DNA of 64,000 bases, taken from NCBI GenBank assembly GCA_963580455.1, contig OY756969.1, forward strand, positions 7,455,501-7,519,500. Direction: 5' to 3'. The position numbers and the translations under genes are program-made. Position 1 is the stretch's first letter; each line of letters begins with the position of its first letter. Below the pieces are notes generated by a model. That model did not search any database, was not told the origin of the DNA, and saw nothing but the letters and a program-made list of their open reading frames with translations. This document shows, piece after piece, positions 11,709 through 22,946 of the stretch. The DNA comes from Euonymus europaeus (taxonomy: Eukaryota > Streptophyta > Magnoliopsida > Celastrales > Celastraceae).

Positions 11709-12990
11709 CTAATATTGCTGAAACAACTTTGCAACAATCATATCGCCTGTGGCCACCATATGTTGAACCTCATAAGTATCTGGATGGTATTCTGAAGTCC
11801 TTGCTCCATCTCTACTGAGGTCCTCCATATTTGATAGATCGACATTGAGTCGATCATTACCATGCGCACTAAAATCACCGTGATCCATCAGGGATAATCT
11901 TATGAAATCACACATAGCAACACAGGACACCACTATCTTCACTTAATCACAAAAATCGTACAAGGGCATTCTTGATAGGATGCGCCATCTATTTTTCAAC
12001 AGACCAAAAGCCTGCTCAATCATTGATCGGAGGGAAAAATGAACATGATTAAAAGCATCTCATGGTGTTGATACCGCGGAACCATTTCGGAATACCTCCA
12101 TATGATATCTATGTCCCCTATATAGTGCTAAAAATTCAGTCTGATTTGGATAGCCTGAATCGACCAGGTAATATTTTTCTGTAACAGAGACGTACACATA
12201 GTGATTAGTGAATAACCAAATTTATGCGAATTGAAATGTGTTTGAAAAATATTATTCTCTACATACCAATGGAGGGTGCGGAAAGTTAGATTTGACGTTT
12301 GTGAGAACCGAGCTAAAAGTATGTCAGTCATGCGCAGATCCCTTCCAACCCGCTCACGCTAATGTGAATAACACGTCAAAGTCGCATGCAACCGTGACAT
12401 TCTGATTGGTCACTCATTTTCTCCCAATAAATCTAGTCATGTCATCGCTCGGTACTATGACTGGAACATAAGTCTCATCAATAGCACCAATGCAATCCCT
12501 AAAGAATGGATAATAACTTTCATCATCCTCAATCTGCGTTGATATAGTCAAGAATTTAGGATCCCTTGGTCGAACTATATCTTTCGACATCCGAACTCAA
12601 CTCTCTAAAATATTATGAAAATGGCAATGGACTGTTTAATGTACAGATCTATCCTGCACTGCCCGATTAACAACTTTATGACCGACAATGTAAACAAATA
12701 TTCTGACCATCTTATTCAGGCCAACCTCACCACTTGACTCGAGCCCATAATTTGTGCTCAAGTCACTGCATAGTTCCATGAATACCCTCATATCCATCAT
12801 TAACACAGGCACACATCTCTTTCTATTTTCATGTAATAAATCTGTGATGTACATGTTACCCGTGTAAAAGGATGTTGAACTGGGTGTACGAAGAATATAA
12901 TCAACAACCTAATTATATCCTATCGCTGCGCAAGCAGTAATAGCCGCAGTTTCATCAAGACAAAAATATTCATTTTGGTCACTAGGGTGT
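11709..12990 (-). pseudogene. Harbinger DDE nuclease (transposase), broken
   Basis: All three catalytic acidic residues can be found: D in RDCIGAIDETY (near 12480), D in YYLVDSGYPNQTEF (near 12160) and E in SMIEQAFGLLKNRWRIL (near 12010). The N-terminal region includes YGLESSGEVGLNKMVRIFVY (about 12680-12750), the helix-turn-helix area of these proteins. A GT/AG intron (about 12180-12265, donor GTATGTAG, acceptor TTACAG on the minus strand) separates the two aspartate exons. In-frame stops occur at about 12060, 12340 and 12360, and between the N-terminal and catalytic parts, so the gene is dead. The C-terminal exon ends at 11709. Confidence 0.85.
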
Positions 12991-13271
12991 TCCATGTCTT
13001 GTTGATGAAAATGAAAAACTGAATTAATATCCAGCTGACCCCATCATGGAAGTAGTATGGCTGTTTACGGCAGACACAAAATTACTTAAAGACTTGCTGA
13101 TTTCCTCATGGTAGTCAGCTACTTTGCGCTTCTTCTTACTGTGAGTCACTGACCTCCTTCTAACCTGTCGACCTTACGGAGTGGGAGAGTTGGTGAATTC
13201 ATTTCCATCCTCCTTTTTGTATTATGAATCACTAGATTCGTTAGAGCCAATCATCGCAAACTCGACATTGT

Positions 13272-13860
13272 CTAATGGCTTATCTTTGTCGGGTCTTCAT
13301 TCCGATTAGATGATCCTGGAATGTAGACAAACTCCCCAGTAGCACATTGCCATTGAAAAAGTGTATGAAGCAAATCAAGGTGCTCAGGCCCTTGGACTCT
13401 GAACTTGGTAACCTTTTTGTTTTCCCACAGTTGGGCAAAAATACATGGCATTAAAAAATTTGTAATGGAAAAAAAAATGGTACTAAAAATTTGTAATGTA
13501 GCATATATGGCAAGGTGAAAAAAAATTAACATAGAGACTAACCTTAATTCTGCACTCCTACCAATCATTATTAGCTAGAATAATGTTACGGGTATGGTCC
13601 CATTTGAAGCCCGTGTCATGAAGGTGTAATTTCTCAAACATTTTGTATTCCTTCTTTAGGTTGTCTCATTTGTTTTTCAATTGTGGTTGATCATATCGCC
13701 TCCCAGTTTTCTCAGCAAATTCGAAGACAATTTTTGGCCACCCTTCTTTAGCAAAGTGAGAACCAAGCCTTCTCCTTGACTTCACTTGTTCGACACACAA
13801 ATTCAATTTTTTTGTTTGTTTGGACAGAGTCCCAATTGGCCTTGTCAGCACCTTGAATTT
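13272..13860 (-). pseudogene. Harbinger Myb/trihelix-like accessory protein, broken
   Basis: Contains CVEQVKSRRRLGSHFAKEGW, then IVFEFAEKTGRRYDQPQLKN and DNLKKEYKMFEKL. This is the Myb/SANT-like DNA-binding domain found in the second gene of PIF/Harbinger elements. A stop replaces the Trp expected after QLKNK. A second exon (13272-13430) gives KFRVQGPEHLDLLHTLF, the conserved C-terminal part. In this family the Myb-like partner helps the nuclease reach DNA. Confidence 0.8.
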
Positions 13861-14307
13861 GTTGTGGTGGAGGGGTGGTTGTAGTATTCATACTACTTGC
13901 ATGCATATATAATAAACTCAACCATTAATAATAATTAACTGAATTGCATATGTAACAGGGTGTAAGATTCTCATATGTAGTTGCATAAGCGACAAAAAGG
14001 GGAAATGAGGTAGATTCTTTCCTAATTGAAGGAGTTTAGATGCGGTTATGACAGATCAACGTCAGTCCAAGCAGGGATCCAGATGATCCATATTCTACAA
14101 AGAGATATGGACAGATGAAGGTGTGAAATATGGATTAGGTTGAGAGAATAATAGCAAGGTTGAAGAACATACCTGATCGTCGTAGATATCATTGGCTATT
14201 CGTGGAGGTAAGCGGAGGCGAAAATGTGTGAAGAAATCAATCTAAACCTTTTGAGAAGATTAGGGCAAAATATGGGCTTTAAACATTGTTATTCATAATC
14301 AAACATG

Positions 14308-14829
14308 TAATGAAAATAAAAATAGGAAACCATCAATGAAACATAATCCTAGCTATTCTTCAATCAAGCTCGAAATTCTTCTTCAATAGGAATCCTTATC
14401 AGCTATGGAAACTTCCCGTAAAAAAATTCTGCACCGCCAAAACCGCTATCCGTTGTTGCCTGCCTACTACCCTGCGCTGTCTGGTAGCCTTTGCCACTTT
14501 CAAACAACGTTGCAACTATCGCAACTAGAGCTACCACTTCTACTAAAACATTCTAAGTTTACTTATTCTTCGCTCTTCACCTGCTTTTACAAAAAATTCT
14601 AGCCTCCTTCAAACTGGAGTTCACATTCTATTTTGATTTATGAAAAAAATTTCTCCTTTGATTTTGGAGTGAACAATTCTAAAATAAAAAAAAATTAGGA
14701 CCATGATACCTATAACTTTTCCTGCAAAAACAAGTTAGTAACATTTTAGAAAACCCATAGATCATACTAACAAAATAAAAATTGATAAAATTTTGGGTTT
14801 GGTTTAATCATCGATTACAAATCTACGAC
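14308..14829 (-). other. Copia 5' leader (right part), no gene
   Basis: Untranslated leader between the Harbinger insertion and the primer binding site. A 65-codon plus-strand frame at 14405 shows no family signature. Confidence 0.5.
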
Positions 14830-14845
14830 CTCTTCCGATATCAAT
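14830..14845 (-). other. Primer binding site of the old copia
   Basis: On the minus strand ATTGATATCGGAAGAG directly follows the CCAACA end of the 5' LTR. It resembles the ATTGGTATCAGAGC site complementary to initiator tRNA-Met, with a few changes. It fixes the element's orientation. Confidence 0.7.
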
Positions 14846-16243
14846 TGTTGGAAATTATGAACACACGGAAGCGTATAAATGAACATAGACGTAAACAATG
14901 GGAAAACAACTTTCAAAATTTTCTTATCAATTATTCATAATCGTGGCATGATGTATGCAATTAAGCTATTACTAAATTAACGTACCTAAAAATTATTCTG
15001 AATTGATCTCCAATTAATCAAGAACAAGGAGTGGGTTGGCCATATCGATTCAAGGCTCAATCTTGAGAATCTTCCACCATATGCACTAATTTTCAAACTT
15101 AGATTAAGAGTGTGGGCTCCTTATACAAAGAACTTGAAGAAATCAGAAAACCAAAACTATCGAAATGGTTAGGGAGTCAAGAGGGCAACTGATGTCTCAA
15201 AAATTTGGGGAAAACACACACACTAAATGTGTATTTATCAAGCTTTTGAAAACAGGACTGGACCGACCAGTGCCAGGACCTGCATCCGGACCGGTTTATG
15301 CACTTTAAGTCGACCATTTAAAGAATCAACGTATTTTGCCTGAATCGACCGATTCACGTTTGGACTGTGTGAACCGATTTATTCATACGAACCAGTCAAT
15401 TCTCCGAAGTGGCAAAACGACGTCGTTTCATATGAAAGAAAAATCAAACTCAACATGAAGCGGCGTCGTTTCATGATCAAAAAGTAAGCAAAAGCTTGAC
15501 TAAACTACCAAAACCCTAACTTCGTTGAGTCTCTCTATCTCTCACATTCTCACTCTCATTGTCTCATCGATTCTTTAACCTCAATGGCACGACCACCATG
15601 ATAGCATTTCTTTGACTGCCATGACACCACTGACCAATTTTGTGATTTCTTTGACCACCACGATTAACGAGTGATTCGAAGTGACAAGACACCAACATTT
15701 CTTGGAACAATGGCACGAACACTGCGGCAAATAGAGCTTCTTCGAGACTTTGACCATGACAGAAGCTTTTTGAATTCATAATTTCAGAGTATATGTATGT
15801 TACTATGTTCAGACTTCGGCGTTTCAAAATTTTGGACTTTCTATATATATATATATATACTATTTTTCGTTTTTGGTTGTAATGATTTATGGCTCAATTC
15901 ATTGTGATATGCAATCTGCATAACTTTGAATTTAGTTTAATTGTGGTAATGGTATTTGATAACTTGTAAGCTCTTGGTGCCGTGGTGAGAAATTGGGAAT
16001 GGGGGAAAATGAGATTTTGTTTTAGATGATGCTTAATTATTTAATTCTCGTTGCTTATTTTTTATTTTTGATTGGTCTTTCTATTCATTTGCTTATTTTG
16101 TTGTATGCCTAATTAACAATACTACTTGGTGACAGTTGTTGATTAATTTATGAGTTGATGTACCGTTTATTTACTTTCTATTTTATCATTTGACAGTAAT
16201 TGAATTTGAATTATATATTGTCTCTCGAGCACAATTCTACCGC

Positions 16244-18850
16244 TGTTACTGCTCAATCTACTCCAATTCCACCAACTACAACTACTTCAACTACTGTTAC
16301 TGCTCAATCTACTCTTACTGCTACTGCTTCTGATTTTGGAGGAGGGGGGAGGGGCACGTCAAAAAAACATATCTAGACTAGGGCCATGTCAAATTTGAGA
16401 TTGGCAGGAAAGGTACCAAAATTTACACTTGCTTATATTATTCAAAGCGATTTAGAGGCAGGGGTATTCATAGATTGAAACAACATCTTTCTTTGAAAAA
16501 TGACAAGTTGTTACATGTTCAAAAGTTCCATATGAAGTTAGACATGATATAGAAGAAATTTTTAAATCCCTTATAGAGAAAAAAATCATCCCATTAAGAA
16601 GCGAATAATCTCAATTAATGAGCATGAAAAGTGAAAGACAAATATTGCTTTTGCTCCACGTACTACTCTAGGAGCTCAACCTTCTATACGCAATGCTTTA
16701 TCTACGAAAAAAGTTGTGCATAGGGCAAATATGGCTTGGGCTAGATGAATGTATATGCTTTAATGCATTGTAATCTATTTATTATCAAAGCAAAATTGTA
16801 GAAAGGTCTATTTTATGAGACTTATTAGGGATAAGGTCACTCATTTAAACTTATTTGCAAGTAAGTCTAGCTATTAGGTTTTTTTGTAATTAATTTGAAA
16901 TTTATTTTTTAGATTATTGGCAATGTTGGAGACTTTTATTAAAAGTACATATTAAATGAAGAAATTTTAATTTAGAAAAATATATTAATTTTTCTCTTTT
17001 AATTAATTATTTTACTGGCTTAATCAATATGCTGAGCATATACAAGCTTGTTAGGGTTTAACAAATTCATTCTCCTTAAGGTTTAACACTTATTGTTTAG
17101 GTTATAGTATAAAATCCGATACACGAGCCTGTTAGGGTTTAACGCTTATTATTTAAGTTACAACATAGAAAAACGAAACAAAAACCCGTTAGGATTTAGC
17201 AAATTCATTCCTCTTAAGGTTTAACACATGTTATTTAGATTACAATATGAAAATACGATACACGAGTCTGTTACGGTTTAGCAAATTCGTTCCTCTTAAG
17301 GTTTAACACTTTTTATTTAGGTAACAGTAGTGAAAAAATTACATAGCATATATACTAATTAAATTGTGTTTAAAAAATAATGTAATTAAAAAAGTACATT
17401 AAAAACTATCGATGATAGGTCTTGTTAAAGAGATTTTTACGTGTTAGTTTGAAAATGTAATTTTATTGAAATTTACCACGTATTTTGAGAGATAAAATGT
17501 TTTAAATTTTTGTTTATAAAAAGAAATACAAAAGTTGCAGTGAGTTTGACTCTCTTCTAAATAAGTTTTATGGGTAGAGTTAAACCTTAATAAGTTTACA
17601 AAAGCAAATGCACCTGCAATTCTCCCTATTGTCAGTATTCTTAGGATGCTTCAATTGCTATTGGTCCTAGATATAAAGGTCATAGTTATCATGCTACGAG
17701 GGTTACTCTATTGAAAGATATGAAAAGGGAAGTACAATTGTTTGTTGATTCTCTAAGAAATACTTGGAAAGGTACAGATTGTACGATAATGGGTGATGGT
17801 TGGATTGATGTTGTAGGATATCACACATTGATTAATTTCCTTGTTTATTTTCCAAAAGGAACAATTTTTCTTAAATCCAAAAGGAACAATTTTTCTTAAA
17901 TCTATTGATGCTTTCGATGTTGTTAAAGATGCAAATGCTTTGTTCATCATGTTTGATGAAGTAGTTGAATATATTGGCCACACCAATATTGTTCATGTGG
18001 TGACATACAATGAATCTAATGTTACTGTAGTCGAAAAGATGATTAGTAAAAAATATATATCAATATTGAGCGATCTCCGTGTGCATGTCATTGTCAAAAT
18101 TTGATTCTGAAAGAGTTTGATAAATTGTCGTATGTGAGTCATCTTGCATCTCGTGCATCCTAGATAACTAAGTTTTTGTACAATCATATATACCTGTTAT
18201 CTTGGTTAAGGAGAAGAGCAGGTTGGAAGGGAATTATTTGTCCAACATCGACTAGGTTTGCTACTACCTTTATAGCATTGAGTTGTCTTAATTAGCATCG
18301 GCATAATCTACAAGCTTTAGTGACTAGCAAGGACTTTATTGATAATAGATATGCTAGAGATAAGAAAGGAACAGTTCTTGTGAACATTGTTTTTTATAAT
18401 ATATGTGCAAATTGTTAGTCCTATTATGCGCTTATTGCGTATTGCTGATTCTGATAGAAGGCCTCCCCTTGAATATATCTATGATGGGATTAATGGGGTG
18501 AAATAGAAATTCAAAAGTTATTTCAGATAAAAAATAGATTGCATAAGCCCTATATAGTTATTATCAAGGACCGTTGGGACAAACACTTGACAAAATGTGT
18601 TCATGCTACGACTTATTGGTTGAATCTAGCTTTCTAATATGATAGTGACAACTTTTGCAGTAATCCTAAACTGATGAAAGGTCTTCTTGATATCATAGAG
18701 CATAATTTTCCAGATGCTAAGTAGTCGATTGTTATAAATAAAATAAAATTATTTCGTGATCGTTTGGAGAGTTTTGGGCGAGATTTGGCTTACACTACTT
18801 GAAAGAATAAGATTATGATTTCTTATTCTTTCAATGAATTTTAGATGGAA
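16244..18850 (+). pseudogene. hAT transposase gene (BED finger and DUF659 type), broken
   Basis: A Ser/Thr-rich leader (TVTAQSTPIPPTTTTSTTVT, about 16244-16340) precedes a BED zinc-finger remnant, YYSKRFRGRGIHRLKQHL, at 16430-16485. The second Cys of its CxxC pair appears to be Tyr. After a long intron-like gap, the DUF659 region follows at 17715-18110: GTDCTIMGDGWIDVVG, TLINFLVYFPKGTIFLKS, DAFDVVKDANALFIMFDEVV. Downstream are LRRRAGWKGIICPTSTRFAT (18210) and IKDRWDKHLTKCVHATTYWL (18560-18620). A 24-bp tandem duplication at 17851-17900 breaks the frame, and many stops follow. The C-terminal hAT dimerisation domain was not found. The protein is not functional. Confidence 0.85.
17049..17337. 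repeat. Minisatellite of about 80 bp, four units, inside the hAT element
   Basis: Units begin near 17049, 17129, 17188 and 17269. Each opens (T/C)GTTA(G/C)G(G/A)TTTA(A/G)C; three units continue AAATTC(A/G)TTC and CTTAAGGTTTAACAC and two carry GATACACGAG. The second unit is shortened by about 20 bp. The array lies between the BED-finger part and the DUF659 part of the transposase gene. Confidence 0.85.
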
Positions 18851-20247
18851 ATGTTGTTATTAATGATGGCAATAATGTGCAAATTAATATTGGTGTTGGA
18901 TGTGGAGCCGTAAGTGATGATGGTGGTGTTAAGGCTTGATCTTGATTTGGAGATGCAATTAGCTTGATCTTGTACTACTTTTGGTTTAGAGTTTGGAGTG
19001 GACTTTGTTATGTGCTTCTTGTACTAATTTTGTTATGAACAACTTGTACTACTTATGGTTTGGACTTTGGAGTATTTGGACTTTGTATTAGTTTTGGTTT
19101 GATCTTACTTTGTTATGATATGTTTAAGATTTAAAACATGACAATTTATGATTAAGAATGATTGTGAGCATTGTTATTGTTAAATTTTATAAAATAGTGA
19201 GTATTTTTTTACATGTATTAGGAAGTATGAAATTTATTTTGTTATCTTATATTTAATAAGTAATTAAATATATATTAAGTAATTAAATATATTGAACCCG
19301 ATTCAAACCTCGGTTGAACCATTGAATCATGAACCAAAGAATTTTTTATTCGATCATCGGTCCGGTTTTAAAAATCTTGGTATTTATAGAGGTTGGCCAC
19401 CCTTCTCCCAAAACCTATATGTTTCCAACTTCTGATAGGTTTTCTTGTTGTTTATAGTATTGAGCTTTTATAGGTTAAAATGGGGATCAACATAAAACAT
19501 GGGCTTCCTATAAATTTAATTATCAGCCCAAATCTACGGGTATAATTAAAAGTGTAAACTATAAAATATTTCACTAAAATATTATAGTTGCACTTCTCAT
19601 TTTATTTCAAACTAAATTTGATTGATCCTTTCGTTATAATTGTTCAATAAATTCCTTACGTTAAGTTATAGATACCCATCAATTAATATGTCAGTGACAT
19701 ATATTATTTAATTGACATCTTTAAATATTTTTTGAGTTTACTGCTTAACTTATTTTGAATGTGTTAGATAAATAAAAATCCACATGCAGAGTTTTGACAC
19801 GATCTCAAATCCTATAAGCATTCTCAAGAGGGTATCATCAATTCATGATTGAATATGATTTTATTAATAGATTATTTTTTATCGTACATTTAATGCGTTA
19901 ATCCAATTCACTTGGAGTATATTAGTTTGCCATCACCCTTTAGTAAATCAAAGTCTCATACCAATAATTTTTAAAAATTAAGATTATCAACGATTTCATA
20001 ATGGTTGTGTGAGTGTACAATCTTTCATATAGTCAAACTGAAAAAATTGACTCATACGTAATCCTGATCAATACACTTGAAGTGTACTAGTATAATAAGT
20101 TCAGGCTTCATTGCTTCTGTAATCAAGATAGACATATTCAAATACTATGTCATAGCTAAGTCAATAGTTCGTCCAATTCTGTCATAGTTGTGATCGTTTA
20201 CTTACATTTAATAGAAGTTTATGAATTGATCTGTATGTAAGCTAAAA

Positions 20248-21107
20248 TGTAAATCGGGAATTTTCCCAAGATCGTTAGCCAGGAAAATAAAAACAAAAAT
20301 GCGGAAAAATAAAAAAAATAATATCAAGAGTTTTATGAGGAAAACGCAACCTGGAAAAAACCTTGAGTATATAAGCGACTAACCTCACGAAACAATTCAC
20401 TAATCTTGAATCAAGAGTACAATCTTGTACAACCCATCCCACTTAGTGTTTGTTTCACTCAATACTCAGGAGAGTTTTAGTTTTGGCTCCTCTAAAAGAC
20501 TTCACGAATGAGAAATCACCACACTCACTCCTTAAAACATAAACATCTCACAATAGTTCACTCTCACTCAAGGATTTAAACAAAAAAATATATATGAGAA
20601 TTGTATTACAAAGAGAAGCAAAAACCTAAGAAATCTAGCTCTTGCACGCAGCTTCTCTACCCACCATTTAATGAAGACAATCCCTTTATATAGGGAGTCA
20701 TCCACCTTTTTTATTTGCTTTATTGGATCATGATAATATCTGAAATATATATCCTGTAGAGATAAAGCAAAAAGTCCAAAGAGATATTGATAAAGTACAA
20801 AGCAAACCTACCAGCTATCCACTAAGTGGTGTAGTGTAGATATATCTCTTATTTATTTATTTTGCATTTATCTTTATAAACAACCAATATTATCAACTTA
20901 GAAACAAAACAACACATGCTTTTATCACATTAATATACATGCCACGTGACTAAGTATCCTATGCAAGCCATGCACATACTTACGTAACCATGCAAATATT
21001 TACGTAATAGAAATGACTGATATTGATGCAGGTTATACAAGGTTACTTCAGAAGCATAAATATAAGACATCACATGATTGTCATGTGTTGATCATTTTGA
21101 ACCAACA
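20248..21107. mobile_element. Solo LTR (860 bp) inside the right copia LTR
   Basis: Begins TGTAAATCGGGAATTTTCC and ends GAACCAACA. TAAAA flanks it exactly on both sides (20243-20247 and 21108-21112). The block is absent from the left LTR. The internal text (TTTATGAGGAAAACGCAACC and CTGGAAAAAACCTTGAG) resembles 61310-61345, so both belong to related LTR families. There is no coding region. Confidence 0.88.
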
Positions 21108-21134
21108 TAAAATCTACACACCAATTCATATATC

Positions 21135-21269
21135 ATATAAAATAAAAGACAGTCGCTTATATGAATATGTCAATTTTCATATTAAATACTATAATTATTT
21201 TATTCAAATAAATAAACTAAGTTTAAATATTATATAAAATAAAAGACAGTCGCTTATATGAATATGTCA
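21135..21269 (+). repeat. Exact 38-bp direct duplication (21135-21172 and 21232-21269)
   Basis: Both copies read ATATAAAATAAAAGACAGTC onward without a mismatch and are spaced 97 bases apart. The second copy replaces the normal end of the copia LTR. Confidence 0.85.
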
Positions 21270-22109
21270 TTTTCCATATCTCACATAATATACAAAGAAG
21301 TTATTTCTAAAAATTATGCACACTTACAACTGTTGCTGATGGACATGCATGTGAGCTTCTCCTGGACTTGAAATGAAACATGTTCTCAGTGGCCAACAAC
21401 CCAACCAGATTAAGTGTAGGAATATAAATTATAAAATATGCATACATATGGAGGATTAACAAATAATTTCACACACAGTAATCACTAATCATGCTAAAAA
21501 AATGCCTAATCATGGAGAATTACCACAATCAGACAAATATGTAGGCTCAACAAATCATTTCACACACAGTAATCAGGATTAAAAAATACGTAATCATGGA
21601 GGATTACCAGTTTACCACAATCAGGCAAATAGATCGATTCAATGACTCATGCACTCTATAAGTAGGAAATTCTGCCTATGACAACAAATTATTGCTTCTC
21701 CTTAGCGAAAAAGGGAATGTTTATAGCCGTCATGCACCGATCTCTATAGCTTGATTTTGACTCCAATCAGTGCGGCTCATTTCGAACTTTATAAGCAACT
21801 CTCTAGTGCTAACTGGCGAATTCCAGTAAGAAAAATCATCACCAATTAAGAAAAAGAGATGAGTAACAACTTTCGAACACAAAGAAAATTGAAAATGTGA
21901 ACAAATTAAATTCAGCAATCAATTGCATAACAATTGGCGAAACTGTGAATGAACAGAAAACTTTGTATATCTCACTAATCAAATTCTCTCAAAATGTTTA
22001 TTTTAGTGTAAGAAAAGCTAATATCGTCACTCTCTTTATACAAGAACTTCTAGACACACAAAATACCACATCAGTAAAGTCAAGGACTTCCATTGTGATA
22101 TATATATAT
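21270..22109. repeat. Intergenic region with a 91-bp tandem duplication
   Basis: 21458-21548 and 21549-21640 are diverged tandem copies sharing TTTCACACACAGTAATCA and ATTACCACAATCAG. No gene is visible in the rest of the interval. Confidence 0.65.
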
Positions 22110-22530
22110 GTGTAAAAAGTCTTCTCTTAATTTCAACAAGGCATTTTTTCAAGTTTAAATGAGTTGGGCCGAAACCTATTTGCTAAACTTGAGAGGAATA
22201 AAGTCATACGGGTCCGATGTATCTTCAAGAATCAGACAATTCAAAACGGACAGTATTATTAATATGTTAAGGGGTATGCATTTACAACATGGTAACAGAA
22301 TGAGGTTGGGTCCAATTGGACACTTGGATATGACATATACTCCACTTTTTGGGTATGCGTATGTATATGTAAAAGCCCTCTCTTAATAAATTTCAACCAA
22401 ATGTTTTTTTTAAGTTTAAGTGAGTTGGGCCCAAACTCACTTGTTAGACTTAAGAGGTATTCTTAAAAATCGGACAACTCAAAACGGATAATACTGTTGA
22501 TATGTTATGGGGTGTTGATTTAAAATAGAA
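22110..22530 (+). repeat. Two copies of an LTR-like repeat upstream of the LBD gene
   Basis: 22110-22285 and 22369-22530 both contain TCTCTTAAT, AAGTTTAA(A/G)TGAGTTGGGC, and a segment ending CAAAACGGA(C/T)A(G/A)TA followed by AATATGTTA or GATATGTTA. This text is a familiar dispersed plant repeat resembling copia LTR ends. The copies diverge and the TG/CA termini are unclear. Confidence 0.6.
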
Positions 22531-22946
22531 CCTTTCCATAATTGCCAAATAAAACGGGGATATGATATTGTACTTGCCCTACATGATGACAATTAAAATA
22601 CAACTTCAATCAATTATTCTAATTCTTAGAGCCCAAATAATGATAACTAGGATTAGGTCTTCCATTAAAAAACTCACTTGTGTAAGAAATAATGATAAAA
22701 TAAACCCCTTTTAAGGCATCCATTTGGAAAGCTTAACCAAATTGAGAATGACTATGTAGGCCACAAAGGAGACCTAAAAGAACTAAAAAGAGAATGTCCC
22801 TTGGCTACTTCAAAAAGGAGTTCTGAGCCTTCCATGAAATGATTATAAAGAGTGGATCTCAACTAACCACTCCTAAACAATCATTCCAAGTTTAAGTAGG
22901 AGAGGAATAACATCCACAAAAATTATAAGGCTAAGCTCAGTATAAA
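22531..22946 (+). promoter_or_regulatory. LBD gene upstream region
   Basis: AT-rich, no coding signal. TATAAA at 22941-22946 abuts the ATG directly. As a TATA box it would put transcription start downstream of that ATG, so it is probably fortuitous. The true promoter is likely further upstream but no element could be fixed. Confidence 0.3.

Larger units (their letters stand above)
11392..14307 (-). mobile_element. PIF/Harbinger transposon nested in the copia leader
   Basis: Carries the two typical PIF/Harbinger genes in the same orientation: a DDE nuclease (about 11709-12990) and a Myb/trihelix-like protein (about 13272-13860). Proposed ends are CATATGTTTGGGAGTG on the left and the complement of TAATCAAACATG on the right. 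The trinucleotide TAA occurs on both outer sides (11389-11391 and 14308-14310), the family's usual TTA/TAA target. The inverted ends match only over a few bases, so the boundaries are tentative, although the element identity is firm. Confidence 0.7.
15239..19379 (+). mobile_element. hAT transposon (4141 bp) with perfect 8-bp TSD
   Basis: The left end reads CAAGCTTTTGAAAACAGGAC. The complement of the right end reads CAAGATTTTTAAAACCGGAC. These are matching terminal inverted repeats of the plant CAxGxTTTTxAAAAC type. The octamer GTATTTAT flanks it exactly on both sides (15231-15238 and 19380-19387). Removing the element and one octamer restores continuity with the other LTR copy. It carries a broken hAT transposase gene on the plus strand and an internal 80-bp minisatellite. 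Confidence 0.93.
4752..21232 (-). mobile_element. Old nested Ty1/copia element (whole composite)
   Basis: A minus-strand copia element whose right LTR (14846-21232) is the 5' LTR and whose left LTR (4752-6787) is the 3' LTR. A primer binding site (14830-14845), a decayed polyprotein (6800-10345) and a polypurine tract (6788-6800) lie between them in the expected order. Four later insertions lie inside: 5108-5900, 11392-14307, 15239-19379 and 20248-21107. The two LTRs align by eye over most of their length once the insertions are removed, but differ at many positions, so the element is old. The far right end is rearranged, so the original TSD is not readable. Confidence 0.85.
14846..21232 (-). 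repeat. Right (5') LTR of the old copia, carrying two insertions
   Basis: The plus strand starts TGTTGGAAATTATG at 14846. Homology to the left LTR runs 14846-15238, resumes at 19388-20247 and again at 21113-21231. Beyond 21231 a 38-bp segment (21232-21269) repeats 21135-21172 exactly instead of continuing into the expected LTR end. The right terminus is therefore rearranged or truncated. Confidence 0.8.

Noticed and set aside
17049..17337. Interstitial telomere array
   Set aside because: The core resembles TTTAGGG only once per 80-bp unit; there are no consecutive TTTAGGG copies.
22941..22946. TATAAA as the LBD TATA box
   Set aside because: It touches the ATG, so transcription from it would start inside the coding region.
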